From positions 248,001 through 312,000 of the forward strand of contig NZ_VYKK01000005.1 of NCBI RefSeq assembly GCF_008710135.1: a stretch of DNA of 64,000 nt, written 5' to 3'. The DNA comes from Paenibacillus spiritus (lineage in GTDB: Bacteria; Bacillota; Bacilli; Paenibacillales; Paenibacillaceae). The position numbers and the translations under genes were made by a program. Below the pieces are notes generated by a model. It was not told the DNA's origin and ran no database searches. It saw only the letters and a list, made by a program, of their open reading frames with translations. Position 1 is the first letter of the stretch. Each line of letters begins with the position of its first letter. Shown piece after piece: positions 43,338-51,814 of the stretch.

Positions 43338-45086
43338 CTAGTTGTTCAGATTATTCTCCAGTTGCTGCCGGTCGTACTGCTCCCGGTACCAGCCGTTCTG
43401 CTTCAGCAGCTCTTCGTGCGTACCACGCTCGATAATGGCGCCGTCCTCGAGAACCACGATCTGGTCGGCATGCTCGATGGCGGACAGCCGGTGAGTCGCG
43501 ATCAGAGTGGTCTTGCCCTGGCGGTGTTCGCGGATGTTGTCTACAATCCGGGCTTCCGTGCGGGCGTCAACGGCGGAGAGCGCGTCGTCCAGAATCAGAA
43601 TGTCCGGCTCGGCGATAAAAGCGCGGGAGAGCGAAACGCGCTGCTTCTGTCCGCCCGAGAGCGAGACGCCCCGTTCGCCCACGAGCGTATCCAGGCCGCG
43701 CTCCAGCGTGCCGAGATCCTGGTCGAAGGCCGCAGTGGCGATCGCTTCCATGATGGTATCGTCGGAAGCGCCGGGCTTGCCGAATTGAATATTCTCGCGG
43801 ACGGTCTTCGAGAAGAGAATCTGCTCCTGGGGCACATAGCCGATCCAGCTGTGCAGCCGGTCGAGCGGGATGCGGTTAATCGGAACCCCCGAGACGGCTA
43901 TGGTGCCGCTGCCGGTCGGATATTCATGCAGAAGCTGCTTGAGCAGCGTGGATTTGCCGCTGCCGGTCCGTCCCACAACGCCGAGCGTTTCGCCTCGGCG
44001 GAGCGTAAGGTCGATTTCCCGCAGATTGTCCTGCGCGGAGGTCGGATAGCGGAAGGTGGCGTCCTTGAATTCGATGGTCTCCGGTGAGGAGACCTCCACG
44101 GTGTCTTCCGGGTCCTGAACATCCGGCCGGGTGTGAAGCACCTCGTCGATCCGGTCGAGCGAAGCGCCGCCCCGCTGCATGAGGTTAATCAGCTCGCCGA
44201 TGGCGAACATCGGCCAGACGATCATTCCGAGATACATATTGAACGAGACGAGGTCGCCTAGCGTAATTTCACTGTGAAAGACGAGGTACATGCCGTAAGT
44301 CAGGCCGATGATGTAGCTGAGACCGACGCAGAACCGGATCGTCGGCTCGAAGAAGGCGTCGATTCGGGCAACGGCCATGTTCTTGCGGTAGACGTCGTCG
44401 GTGATGTCGCCGAACCGCTTCTCATCCAGGCGTTCCTGGACATAGGCGCGGATGACGCGGATACCCGAGACCGATTCCAGCACCTGGTCGTTCATATCGC
44501 CGAAGGCGTCCTGGGCCAGGGTGTAGCGTTTGTGGATCGCTTTGCCGTAGACCACCATCGCCAAGGCAATCAGCGGAAGCGGAAGTACGGCGGCGAGCGT
44601 CAGCTTCCAGCTGATCAGCACGCCCATGGCCAGCAGCACGACAGAGAAGTAGATAGTCGAATCGACCAGGGTCAGCATCCCGAAGCCGACCGTTACGGAC
44701 ACGGCGCGGATATCGTTGGTGGCGCGGGCCATCAGATCACCGGTCCGGTTGCGCTCGAAGAACGAGGGGGTCATCGTCATCAGATGATTCATGAACCGGG
44801 AGCGAAGGAGACGCTCCACCAGATTGGAGCCGCCGAACAGGCTGTGCATCCATATGTACGTAATGCCGTAAATGACAGCCAGCAGGCCGACAATGCCCGC
44901 GATGTAGGCGATCAGGGCGCCGGACGTGATGGAGCCCCTGACGATCCTGTCGATGGCGTTCCCGAGCAGCCGTGGAGGCAGCAGTTCGAGGATGCCGACG
45001 AGGACCAGCATGAAGAGGCCGATGGTGTACCGCTTCTTCTCGCGGCGGAAGAACCAGCCGAGATTGCGGAGTACAGAAAATATCAT
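43338..45086 (-). CDS. Heterodimeric ABC multidrug exporter, BmrC/YheI-like subunit
   Basis: Half-transporter of 582 residues with six membrane helices and an ATPase domain: Walker A GRTGSGKST, canonical signature LSGGQKQR, but Walker B ILILDDALS, where aspartate replaces the catalytic glutamate. This is the degenerate-site partner of the downstream half, as expected for BmrC. AAAGGATG precedes the ATG. It is preceded by an intrinsic terminator and a leader ORF that probably govern its expression. Confidence 0.9.
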   Translation of the reverse strand: MIFSVLRNLGWFFRREKKRYTIGLFMLVLVGILELLPPRLLGNAIDRIVRGSITSGALIAYIAGIVGLLAVIYGITYIWMHSLFGGSNLVERLLRSRFMNHLMTMTPSFFERNRTGDLMARATNDIRAVSVTVGFGMLTLVDSTIYFSVVLLAMGVLISWKLTLAAVLPLPLIALAMVVYGKAIHKRYTLAQDAFGDMNDQVLESVSGIRVIRAYVQERLDEKRFGDITDDVYRKNMAVARIDAFFEPTIRFCVGLSYIIGLTYGMYLVFHSEITLGDLVSFNMYLGMIVWPMFAIGELINLMQRGGASLDRIDEVLHTRPDVQDPEDTVEVSSPETIEFKDATFRYPTSAQDNLREIDLTLRRGETLGVVGRTGSGKSTLLKQLLHEYPTGSGTIAVSGVPINRIPLDRLHSWIGYVPQEQILFSKTVRENIQFGKPGASDDTIMEAIATAAFDQDLGTLERGLDTLVGERGVSLSGGQKQRVSLSRAFIAEPDILILDDALSAVDARTEARIVDNIREHRQGKTTLIATHRLSAIEHADQIVVLEDGAIIERGTHEELLKQNGWYREQYDRQQLENNLNN

Positions 45087-45178
45087 CCGTATTTCATCCT
45101 TTCGTTAAAAGCTTGCGTCAATCGGGTAGCGACCGGAGCGGCGGGGAGGACAATTCCTTCCTGGGCTCCGCCATTCAA

Positions 45179-45217
45179 CCAAAAAAGGCATACCATCCGT
45201 TAACGGATGATATGCCT
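45179..45217 (-). terminator. Attenuator terminator upstream of the ABC exporter genes
   Basis: On the minus strand AGGCATA-T-CATCCG-TTAA-CGGATG-G-TATGCCT followed by TTTTTT: a near-perfect 15-bp stem with a U-run, located between the leader ORF and the first transporter gene, so it must be bypassed for expression. Confidence 0.85.
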
Positions 45218-45312
45218 GTAGGAAGCAAACGCATCATGTGAACGGTGCTAAGCGCACCGCACTCATTATGAACGATTCTTCCTGTAGATGCAGGGCGGCG
45301 GACGCCGTGCGC

Positions 45313-45408
45313 TCAGGAAGACTTCTTCACAAAAGGGGACGCTTCGGTATTCGGTTGGGGACGGAGAATAGCCTGGAACGAAATGGAATAAAGTCTATGT
45401 TTAAACAC
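45313..45408 (-). CDS. Leader peptide of the ABC exporter operon (BmrB-like position)
   Basis: A 31-codon ORF starting GTG, with AGAAAGGG eight bases upstream; the peptide begins FKHRLYSISF and ends SPFVKKSS. It is followed by the terminator hairpin and then by bmrC/bmrD-like genes. The last codons (TCTTCCTG on the minus strand) can pair with CAGGAAGA at 45277-45284, so ribosome position would change the fold. No sequence similarity to B. subtilis BmrB is claimed; the call rests on position and architecture. Confidence 0.65.
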   Translation of the reverse strand: MFKHRLYSISFQAILRPQPNTEASPFVKKSS

Positions 45409-45465
45409 CGAGATCACCCTTTCTAAGAAATTGGTAATTACTAGAAGTTGAATCGCTACGTCTAC

Positions 45466-45495
45466 ACTTTATCATCCGGTCCGAGAAATTGTCAA
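45466..45495 (-). promoter_or_regulatory. Sigma-A promoter of the leader-exporter operon
   Basis: Minus strand TTGACA (45490-45495), 18-nt spacer, TAAAGT (45466-45471); transcript start near 45459, about 50 nt before the leader GTG. Confidence 0.7.
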
Positions 45496-45597
45496 ACGTA
45501 ATTTTGAACAAAATGCGAAAAATTTTAAGTATTGACCGGCAGCCGGTTTGGAAACAGGGGAATTTTAGCTATGATGAAGAGGATAAGGAGATGAGCT

Positions 45598-45912
45598 ATG
45601 ATGAGCATCACGGTTAGTTCGGAAGCCGCTTCCTGGTTCAAAAGAGAGCTGTCCCTCCAGGAGGGAGCCCAGCTCCGCCTGTTCCCTCGCTACAGCTCGG
45701 GCGGCGGACTGCATCCCGGCTTCTCGCTCGGCATCGCCGCCCAGCCGGCCGTCCGCCCGGGGATGCAGGAGACGCGCGAAGGCGTCTTCTTCTACCTGGA
45801 GGAGCAGGATCTGTGGTATATGGACGGCTACAACTTGAGCATCGTCTATGACAAGGCGGAAGACGACATTGATTATGTCTACGAACCGGCTTCTGCCAGG
45901 GAACAAGCTTAA
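45598..45912 (+). CDS. HesB-like (YneR) family protein
   Basis: A 104-residue HesB/IscA-fold protein of the YneR type: ITVSSEAASWFKREL, a beta-rich middle and DGYNLSIVYDKAEDDIDY. It has no cysteine, so it cannot hold an Fe-S cluster in the way IscA does; function unknown. AAGGAGATGAGCT precedes the first ATG. Divergent from the exporter operon. Confidence 0.8.
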   Translation: MMSITVSSEAASWFKRELSLQEGAQLRLFPRYSSGGGLHPGFSLGIAAQPAVRPGMQETREGVFFYLEEQDLWYMDGYNLSIVYDKAEDDIDYVYEPASAREQA

Positions 45913-45960
45913 ATGCCGCCGGTTCCGGCGTCAGAATAGACGGACGTTCCTGCAGCAACA

Positions 45961-45995
45961 GCAAAGCCCCGGCCTCTTCAGGCCGGGGCTTTGCT
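45961..45995. terminator. Bidirectional terminator
   Basis: GCAAAGCCCCGGCCT-CTTC-AGGCCGGGGCTTTGC, 15-bp stem between convergent genes. Confidence 0.9.
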
Positions 45996-46019
45996 GCGTA
46001 AGCAAGGACCATTCATCCG

Positions 46020-46535
46020 TCAGTGCGAACGAAATGGTTCTTCTTCCATGGCATACTCGAAATCGTCGATATCATAGACCTGCACTGGAACTCCGCCTTC
46101 TATAATCCGTTGAATCAGCTCGAGCTGATCGGTCAGGATCGGCGCATTCTCGCGCTGGGAAGCCAGCAGCAGCTCGGTCTCGATCGGATCGAACAGCTCG
46201 CCGTAAGCGGCATTGTCAACGCCGTTGACCACGGTAATCCGGGCTCTCTCCCCGACGAGAATCGAAGGACTCTTCGACCAGGGCATATTCAGGCACCGCC
46301 GCAGCTTCTTCTGGTTCAGCGGTTCCTCGAAGTAGGAGATCAGCTCGGCGATCTTCTCCTTCACATGCCGCTCGTCTTCGGGGTGGTTCATCAGCGGCTC
46401 GCTGCTGTCTTTCAGCTCGTAGAGCTCCAGCACCGTGGTGTAGGGAACGAGATATTCCACCGGTTCCGCGGGGACGAGCAGTTGACCGTATATGGCCATC
46501 ATGACGGCTTCCGTCACAAATTGTCTGGACATCAT
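46020..46535 (-). CDS. Conserved-looking hypothetical protein
   Basis: A 171-residue acidic soluble protein (SRQFVTEAVMMAIYGQLL ... DIDDFEYAMEEEP). I do not recognise the family. AGGAGGATA precedes two adjacent ATGs. It lies 95 bases after the DUF441 gene on the same strand and ends in the shared bidirectional terminator. No membrane segment or metal motif is apparent. Confidence 0.7.
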   Translation of the reverse strand: MMSRQFVTEAVMMAIYGQLLVPAEPVEYLVPYTTVLELYELKDSSEPLMNHPEDERHVKEKIAELISYFEEPLNQKKLRRCLNMPWSKSPSILVGERARITVVNGVDNAAYGELFDPIETELLLASQRENAPILTDQLELIQRIIEGGVPVQVYDIDDFEYAMEEEPFRSH

Positions 46536-46630
46536 TATCCTCCTGGGGCTGTCGGGACTGCGTTTAACGCGGGATATAGCCTAGAATTATCAAAACACTG
46601 TCACCGGCAAAAGTCAACCGGAGCGGTCGC

Positions 46631-47074
46631 CTACATCCGTCCGATCAGAAGCGACAGGATGCCGGCGGCAATCAGCGGGCCGACGGGAACGCCCTTGAAG
46701 AGCGCCACCCCGAGCACAGTGCCGATCAGCAGCCCCGCGACGACGGTGGGCTGGCTTCCCAGCAGGGAAGCGCCGCGGCCTCCGAGCCAGGCGACGAGCA
46801 TGCCAACGCCGACCGCGAGCAGCGACTTCCAGTGCAGGAAGGATTGCAGCGCAGTGCCGGGCGTAATGCGCCCGCTCGCCAGCGGGGTCATGACACCGAT
46901 GGTCAGGATGATGATGCCTGCCGTCAGCCCGTATTTTTCGAGCCAAGGAAAAGCCTGGTGCAGCCCGGCCACCCGAACCAGCAGCAGAACCAGCATAGAG
47001 ATCGTAATCGCCGAATTGCTGCTGACAATGCCCAGAGCCGCCAGTGCCAGCAGCAGCAGAGAGGTCATGTCCAT
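46631..47074 (-). CDS. UPF0756 (DUF441) membrane protein
   Basis: A 147-residue protein with about four membrane segments ([70 protein letters not shown]) matching the DUF441 family; function unknown. Start has GTAGGAG seven bases upstream. It begins ten bases after the ypdA stop, so the two are cotranscribed. Confidence 0.85.
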   Translation of the reverse strand: MDMTSLLLLALAALGIVSSNSAITISMLVLLLVRVAGLHQAFPWLEKYGLTAGIIILTIGVMTPLASGRITPGTALQSFLHWKSLLAVGVGMLVAWLGGRGASLLGSQPTVVAGLLIGTVLGVALFKGVPVGPLIAAGILSLLIGRM

Positions 47075-47084
47075 GGCGCTGCTC

Positions 47085-48068
47085 CTACAGAGACTTCGCC
47101 GCGATATGCGCAGCGATGAGCTTGCCGTGGCCCCGCCCGGTCTCAATGAAGACCTCATTGGCGTTGCGTCCGGATGCGATGACCCCGGCAATATACAGAC
47201 CCGGCACATTGCTCTCCATCGAGGACGGATTGAACACCGGCTTATCCATATTGTCGTCCATGTCCACGCCGGCCGAAGACAGCAGCTCGCGGTTCGGACG
47301 GAAGCCGGTCATGGCCAGTACAAAATCGTTCTCGATCTTCAAGCTCTCTCCGCCGTCATTCGGAGTTACGGTTACGGTGTCGGCCGTAATTTCGGTAACC
47401 CGGGAACGGAGATGCAGGGTGATTTTGCCCTTCTCGACCATACTTTCGAAGATGGGGCGGACCCAAGGCTTGATATTGTCCGAGACGCTGTCGCCGCGGT
47501 AGATCATATCCACCTGGGCGCCGACCCGCATCAGCTCGAGAGCGGCGTCGACGGCCGAGTTGCTGCCTCCGATGACGGCTACGCGCATGCCGGTGTAAGG
47601 ATGGGCTTCATTGAAATAATGAGTGACCTTCGGGAGCTCTTCCCCCGGTATTCCAATCCAGTTCGGCTGGTCAAAATAGCCGGTGGCAATGACGACATGG
47701 GCGGCCTCCCGCACCTGCCGCTGGCCGCGGTTATTCACGGTATGAACTTCGAAGCTCCCGTCGGCGCGGCGCTGCACCGAGACGGCTTCTTCATAGGCGG
47801 CAATCCGGAGGCCGTAGCGCTCGGCGGCCCGCCGGTAGTAGACCAGCGCTTCCTGGCGGTAAGGTTTGTCGTTCTGCGAGGTAAAGGGAACATCGCCGAT
47901 CTCAAGCAGCTCGGCGGTGCTGAAGAACTGCATGCCGTTCGGATACAGGTAAATGGAGTGGACAATAAAGTGCTTCTCCACAATCAGCGCGGTAAGCCCT
48001 TGGCGCCCGGCTTCGATGGCGGCGGACAGGCCGCAGGGCCCGGCGCCGATGATGATGACGTCAATCAT
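47085..48068 (-). CDS. ypdA: YpdA-family FAD-dependent bacillithiol disulfide reductase
   Basis: NADPH-dependent flavoprotein that reduces oxidised bacillithiol. N-terminal FAD loop [12 protein letters not shown] contains the cysteine (about C12) used for catalysis in YpdA of S. aureus; a second nucleotide loop [16 protein letters not shown] binds NADPH. Length 327 is typical. ATG 48068 chosen because AAGGAAT and GGAGG lie ahead and the family begins MIDVIIIG. A divergent ArsR-type regulator faces it. Confidence 0.9.
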   Translation of the reverse strand: MIDVIIIGAGPCGLSAAIEAGRQGLTALIVEKHFIVHSIYLYPNGMQFFSTAELLEIGDVPFTSQNDKPYRQEALVYYRRAAERYGLRIAAYEEAVSVQRRADGSFEVHTVNNRGQRQVREAAHVVIATGYFDQPNWIGIPGEELPKVTHYFNEAHPYTGMRVAVIGGSNSAVDAALELMRVGAQVDMIYRGDSVSDNIKPWVRPIFESMVEKGKITLHLRSRVTEITADTVTVTPNDGGESLKIENDFVLAMTGFRPNRELLSSAGVDMDDNMDKPVFNPSSMESNVPGLYIAGVIASGRNANEVFIETGRGHGKLIAAHIAAKSL

Positions 48069-48180
48069 ATTCCTTGAACTACCTCCGTATCGAGTAGGGT
48101 AATGGAGCATGCGCAACGGCATGCGGATAACTCAAATCCTACAGCAAAAGCAGGAATTTATCCAATCGGATAGATCCGGG

Positions 48181-48223
48181 TTGCTAATCTGATTAGACAA
48201 ATATATAATTAGATATATATCTA
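48181..48223 (+). promoter_or_regulatory. Promoter of the ArsR-type gene with two palindromes
   Basis: TTGCTA, 17-nt spacer, TATAAT (48204). Inside the spacer is CTAATC-T-GATTAG (48184-48196), and immediately after the -10 is TAGATATATATCTA (48210-48223). Both are perfect inverted repeats and are candidate operators for autoregulation and for control of divergent ypdA. Confidence 0.6.
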
Positions 48224-48253
48224 TACTATTGATCGAGAAGAGAGTGATTCGGG

Positions 48254-48850
48254 ATGCAGCTTGCAGCCATTGTCCAATATCACAAAGCACTGGCCGATCC
48301 GACCCGGCTGAAGATGCTCCTGCTGCTTGCAGGAGGCGAGCTGAACGGCCAGACGCTGGCCGAGAAGCTGAACTTGTCGCAGCCTACCGTGACGCATCAT
48401 GCGTCCAAGCTGCGTTCGGCCGCGCTTATCAAGGAGCGGAGAGACAAGAATACGGTTTATTTTCAGCTCAATGAGGAATTTATCCGGTACGGCGCAGACG
48501 CGTCGCTGCAATTCATTTTGAACAAGGGGGTACAGCAAATGCAGGAGAAGAGCGGAGCAAGGTCGCAGAAAGAGACGGTGCTGTCCAATTTCTACTCGAA
48601 GGACGGCAAGCTTCGGCAGCTTCCGGTTCAGTACAAGAAGAAGCTGATCGTGCTGGAGCACATGGTCGAACAGCTTAAGCCGGATGTGGTGTATACCGAG
48701 AAGGAGATCAATGCATTTATCAAGACCTATCATGAGGATTATGCCACGATCCGGCGGGAGTTTATTATGCACCAGTTCATGTACCGTGAAGACGGGAAGT
48801 ATACCCTTAATCCGCCTGAAATATGGACGCATTGGGAGAATGTCAAATAA
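48254..48850 (+). CDS. ArsR-family regulator with C-terminal DUF2087 domain
   Basis: Residues 1-80 form a winged helix (ALADPTRLKMLLLLAGGELNGQTLAEKLNLSQPTVTHHASKL) of ArsR/SmtB type; residues about 115-190 form DUF2087 (LRQLPVQYKKKLIVLEHMVEQLKP...YTEKEINAFIKTYHEDYATIRREFI). No ArsR metal-site cysteines (CxC) are present, so the signal is probably not a soft metal. Likely represses itself and the divergent ypdA. Confidence 0.85.
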   Translation: MQLAAIVQYHKALADPTRLKMLLLLAGGELNGQTLAEKLNLSQPTVTHHASKLRSAALIKERRDKNTVYFQLNEEFIRYGADASLQFILNKGVQQMQEKSGARSQKETVLSNFYSKDGKLRQLPVQYKKKLIVLEHMVEQLKPDVVYTEKEINAFIKTYHEDYATIRREFIMHQFMYREDGKYTLNPPEIWTHWENVK

Positions 48851-48968
48851 ACATCACAAAGTTTCAACAAAAAAGTGAAAACGGAGTTTTAGCTATTAAT
48901 ATTCGGCAATCTCGCATAAAATGTAATTGTAAGCGTATTCTATTACGTTATGTGGGAAGGAGACGAAC

Positions 48969-49430
48969 ATGGTGATTTTCAAAAGAAATCGCAAAACCGA
49001 AGACGCTCCCCGCCAAATCACCGTCACTCTGCCGGATGTCAAGCAGGCTGTCCGGCAGTTCGAGAAGGATATGCCCGCCTCCATTAACCGTACCGTGCTG
49101 CTGCGAGAGGACAAGAGTCTGGATCTGAACCGGCTGACCCGCTATCTCGGGGGAACCACGGAACAGAAATTCTATATGTCGAGAGAGACGTTCGAAATTT
49201 TCTCCGAGGACGACCGGCTGATTCCGTATTATCTGGATATGGTTCAATCCGCCGTCGACTGCTACCTCAGCGACACGGGCAAGCTTCCGCTTATGGAAGA
49301 CGTCAGGCTGCCCCAGGTTCATTACCGGCTGCTGGCCAGCGGACGGTATCTCAAGGAAATGCCGCCGTTTCCGCTGTATATTACAGACGAGGAAATGATG
49401 CTGACGCACCGCGAAGAGTATTTCAAATAA
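48969..49430 (+). CDS. Hypothetical protein, DUF3939-like
   Basis: A 153-residue soluble protein (MVIFKRNRKTEDAPRQITVTLPDVKQAVRQFEKDMP) that resembles DUF3939 proteins of Bacillales; this is from memory of the pattern and should be treated as tentative. AAGGAGACGAAC precedes the ATG. Followed by a terminator. Confidence 0.65.
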   Translation: MVIFKRNRKTEDAPRQITVTLPDVKQAVRQFEKDMPASINRTVLLREDKSLDLNRLTRYLGGTTEQKFYMSRETFEIFSEDDRLIPYYLDMVQSAVDCYLSDTGKLPLMEDVRLPQVHYRLLASGRYLKEMPPFPLYITDEEMMLTHREEYFK

Positions 49431-49466
49431 GGGGATTGCCGATACTGCCGTTCTCTGCTTCTTCTG

Positions 49467-49490
49467 GCACCGCAAGGTGCTTTTCTTTTT
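49467..49490 (+). terminator. Terminator after the DUF3939-like gene
   Basis: GCACC-GCAA-GGTGC with TTTTCTTTTT. Confidence 0.75.
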
Positions 49491-49518
49491 GCCCTTGATC
49501 TGCTGTACGCGGTACAAT
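49489..49518 (+). promoter_or_regulatory. Candidate sigma-A promoter of the HAD gene
   Basis: TTGCCC, 18-nt spacer, TACAAT, 40 bases before the chosen GTG. Confidence 0.45.
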
Positions 49519-49557
49519 GGACGCTGTGGCAAGCGAGAGACGAAAGGAATGGATGCA

Positions 49558-50271
49558 GTGAACGGTGGAGAGAGAGACGCGAGAGGGATTCTGTTTGATC
49601 TGGACAATACGCTGATGGACCGGGACGCGACGTTCCGCAGCTTCTGCACGGCGATGACAGGCGAGTTCATGGCTCATCTGGACGAGGCGGAGCGGGAAGC
49701 GGCCGCCGAGGACATGATTGTCCGCGACGCGGACGGGTACCGGGACAAGGACGGTTATTTTGCCGAGCTGAGCCGGGAATTGCCGTGGAGCCGGCCGCTG
49801 AGCCCCGAAGAAATCCGCGCCTATTACGACCGGACGTATACCGGGCATTTTGCCGTGATGGAGAAGGCGGAGCAGGTGCTGGAGGATTGCAGGAACCGTG
49901 GGCTTCGGCTGGGGCTGGTAACCAATGGCAAGACGGCGCTTCAGAACGGTAAAATCGACCGGCTTGGCCTTCGGCGCTACTTCGACGCCATTGTCATTTC
50001 GGAAGAAGCGGGGATTGCGAAGCCCGATCCCGGAATCTACAGCTTCGCGCTGCGCAAGCTCGGCGTGGAGGCGGACAGGACGCTGTTCGTAGGCGACCAT
50101 CCCGTCAATGACATTCAGGGCGCGTGGGACGCCGGAATCCCGGCTGTCTGGCTGAGGCGCCGCCACGGCTGGGACGAGCGCCTGACGGCGCGTCCGTTCG
50201 CTGTGATCGATCGATTGGCGGAGCTGCCGGAAGCCGTCGGCGCCTGGCTGACGCCAAAATTGAAGAGTTGA
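49558..50271 (+). CDS. HAD-superfamily phosphatase
   Basis: Subfamily IA HAD hydrolase of about 237 residues. Motif I FDLDNTLMD holds the nucleophile and general acid aspartates, motif II is LVTNGK, motif III includes the lysine of AKPDPGIY, and motif IV is GDHPVNDIQGA. Substrate unknown (nucleotide or sugar phosphate). GTG 49558 is nine bases after AAAGGA, better placed than ATG 49549. A strong promoter for the next unit lies at its very end. Confidence 0.88.
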   Translation: MNGGERDARGILFDLDNTLMDRDATFRSFCTAMTGEFMAHLDEAEREAAAEDMIVRDADGYRDKDGYFAELSRELPWSRPLSPEEIRAYYDRTYTGHFAVMEKAEQVLEDCRNRGLRLGLVTNGKTALQNGKIDRLGLRRYFDAIVISEEAGIAKPDPGIYSFALRKLGVEADRTLFVGDHPVNDIQGAWDAGIPAVWLRRRHGWDERLTARPFAVIDRLAELPEAVGAWLTPKLKS

Positions 50272-50297
50272 CAATTCCTGCCGCGACCCGTTATGAT
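50268..50297 (+). promoter_or_regulatory. Strong sigma-A promoter for the rsgA leader
   Basis: TTGACA, 18-nt spacer, TATGAT, overlapping the last codon of the HAD gene; transcript start near 50304. Confidence 0.75.
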
Positions 50298-50330
50298 GGC
50301 TTCAGATTAACCGGAAGGAGACGATGTATT

Positions 50331-50414
50331 ATGATGGCTTATTGCGTACAGACCCGTCAACTGAATAGCGATCCCTATACGCGTCCCCCGGAAGCAGGCT
50401 TTCGCCGGTCTTAA
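50331..50414 (+). CDS. Candidate leader peptide upstream of the rsgA paralogue
   Basis: A 27-codon ORF beginning MMAYCVQTRQ and ending AGFRRS, with GGAAGGAG ten bases upstream. Its TAA overlaps an ATG of a five-codon ORF (MPCDC). Two terminators lie between it and the next real gene, about 290 nt downstream. The promoter, ORF and terminators resemble antibiotic-responsive leaders, but no similarity to a known leader peptide is claimed. An alternative 14-codon ORF starts at 50324, too close to the ribosome site. Confidence 0.5.
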   Translation: MMAYCVQTRQLNSDPYTRPPEAGFRRS

Positions 50415-50481
50415 TGCCGTGCGATTGTTGAAGTGCCGCTGCTGAACTTTGGCAGCCTATATCTTTGGCGTCAATTACAGC

Positions 50482-50516
50482 GCCGCCGGAACCGTTGGGG
50501 TTCCGGCGGCTTTTTT
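50482..50516 (+). terminator. First leader terminator before rsgA
   Basis: GCCGCCGGAACC-GTTGG-GGTTCCGGCGGC followed by TTTTTT. Confidence 0.92.
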
Positions 50517-50588
50517 GCAGGTACGCCAGCTTTGCTGTGCCTTTTGACGGGCGGCGTTGCCAAGCCCGTCTCTAATATGCAGGACCCT

Positions 50589-50624
50589 GCCCGCCGGAAC
50601 TCTGGATGTTCCGGCGGGCTTTTT
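50589..50624 (+). terminator. Second leader terminator before rsgA
   Basis: GCCCGCCGGAAC-TCTGGAT-GTTCCGGCGGGC followed by TTTTT. Its core GCCGGAAC/GTTCCGGC is the same as in the first terminator, and both are followed by GCAG. Confidence 0.92.
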
Positions 50625-50701
50625 GCAGCGCAGGCAGGCCTGTAATCCGGGAGAACGCGGTTGCAAGACCCAACCTAAACTCTTGGAGGAATCCTTTAAC
50701 A

Positions 50702-51787
50702 ATGAACATGACGACTTATGGATGGAATGAAGAATGGCATCGGCGCTGGCAGGAAGGACGCTGGCCCGAAGAGCTGGAGCCCGCACGGATTATCGGAGAC
50801 TTCGGCAGCGAATTTGAACTGGCGGCGGAGGGCGGAGAATACCGGGGCAGCCTCTCCGGCAAATACCGCCACCGCCTGGAGGCAGGCGGAGACTATCCCG
50901 GCATCGGCGACTGGGTGGCCGTCCGGCGGCCCGCCGGCAGCCGGCTGCTCCAGATCGAAGGGGCGCTTCCGAGAAACAGCGCGATCCTGCGCCAGGCAGC
51001 CGGAACGGTAGTGTCGCAGGGACAGCTGATTGCAGCCAATGTCGATACGCTGTTTCTGGTAGCCGCCTTGAACGATGACTTTAATGTCCGCCGGATGGAG
51101 CGTTATCTGATTATGGCTTGGAACAGCGGGGCAATGCCGGTAATTCTGCTGACCAAAGCCGACTTGTGCGAAGACCGTGAGCGGCGCATCGGCGAGATGG
51201 AATCGGCAGCGCCCGGCGTTCCCGTTCATGCGGTAAGCGCTTTGAGGGACGACGGGCGGGAACAGCTGGAGTCCTATCTGGGCCCAGGCCGGACCGTAGC
51301 CCTGACCGGGTCTTCCGGCTGCGGCAAATCGACGGTGGTCAATTGGCTCTGCGGCCGGGAGCTGCAGCGGACCCAGGAGGTCAGAGAAGATGACAGCCGG
51401 GGGCGTCATACGACAACGCACCGGGAGCTGTTTGTTCTGCCCTCGGGCGCTGTCCTGGTCGATACGCCCGGAATGCGGGAGCTTCAGCTTCGGGACGACG
51501 AAGGCGGTCTGGAGCAGGCTTTTGCCGATATCGGTCTGCTGGCCGCAAGCTGCCGCTATGCCGACTGCCGGCATGAGCGGGAAGAGGGATGCGCCGTACT
51601 GGAAGCGGCGGCAGACGGCAGACTGGAAGAGAAACGGCTGCTGAATTTCCGCAAAACCCAGCGCGAGCTGCTCTATCAGAGCGCCAAGGAGCAGAAGAAC
51701 AAGCGCAAGGCCGGCGCGGCTTCGGTCAAGAGCGGCAGCCGGAACGCCGGGCGGCAATCGTGGCGCAGAGATTGGGAAGAAAATTAA
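50702..51787 (+). CDS. rsgA: Ribosome small-subunit-dependent GTPase A paralogue
   Basis: Circularly permuted GTPase acting in late 30S maturation. N-terminal OB-fold, then G4 LLTKADLC, G1 GSSGCGKST (about residues 202-210), G3 VDTPGMRELQL, and a C-terminal zinc knuckle in CRYADCRHEREEGC, with a basic tail. The N-terminus (YGWNEEWHRRW) is of the second RsgA type found in Bacillales beside the standard one. ATG 50702 has TTGGAGGA upstream; 361 residues. Expression seems to require reading through two leader terminators. Confidence 0.9.
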   Translation: MNMTTYGWNEEWHRRWQEGRWPEELEPARIIGDFGSEFELAAEGGEYRGSLSGKYRHRLEAGGDYPGIGDWVAVRRPAGSRLLQIEGALPRNSAILRQAAGTVVSQGQLIAANVDTLFLVAALNDDFNVRRMERYLIMAWNSGAMPVILLTKADLCEDRERRIGEMESAAPGVPVHAVSALRDDGREQLESYLGPGRTVALTGSSGCGKSTVVNWLCGRELQRTQEVREDDSRGRHTTTHRELFVLPSGAVLVDTPGMRELQLRDDEGGLEQAFADIGLLAASCRYADCRHEREEGCAVLEAAADGRLEEKRLLNFRKTQRELLYQSAKEQKNKRKAGAASVKSGSRNAGRQSWRRDWEEN

Positions 51788-51814
51788 GATCAATCCGAAC
51801 CATGAAATTATAAA

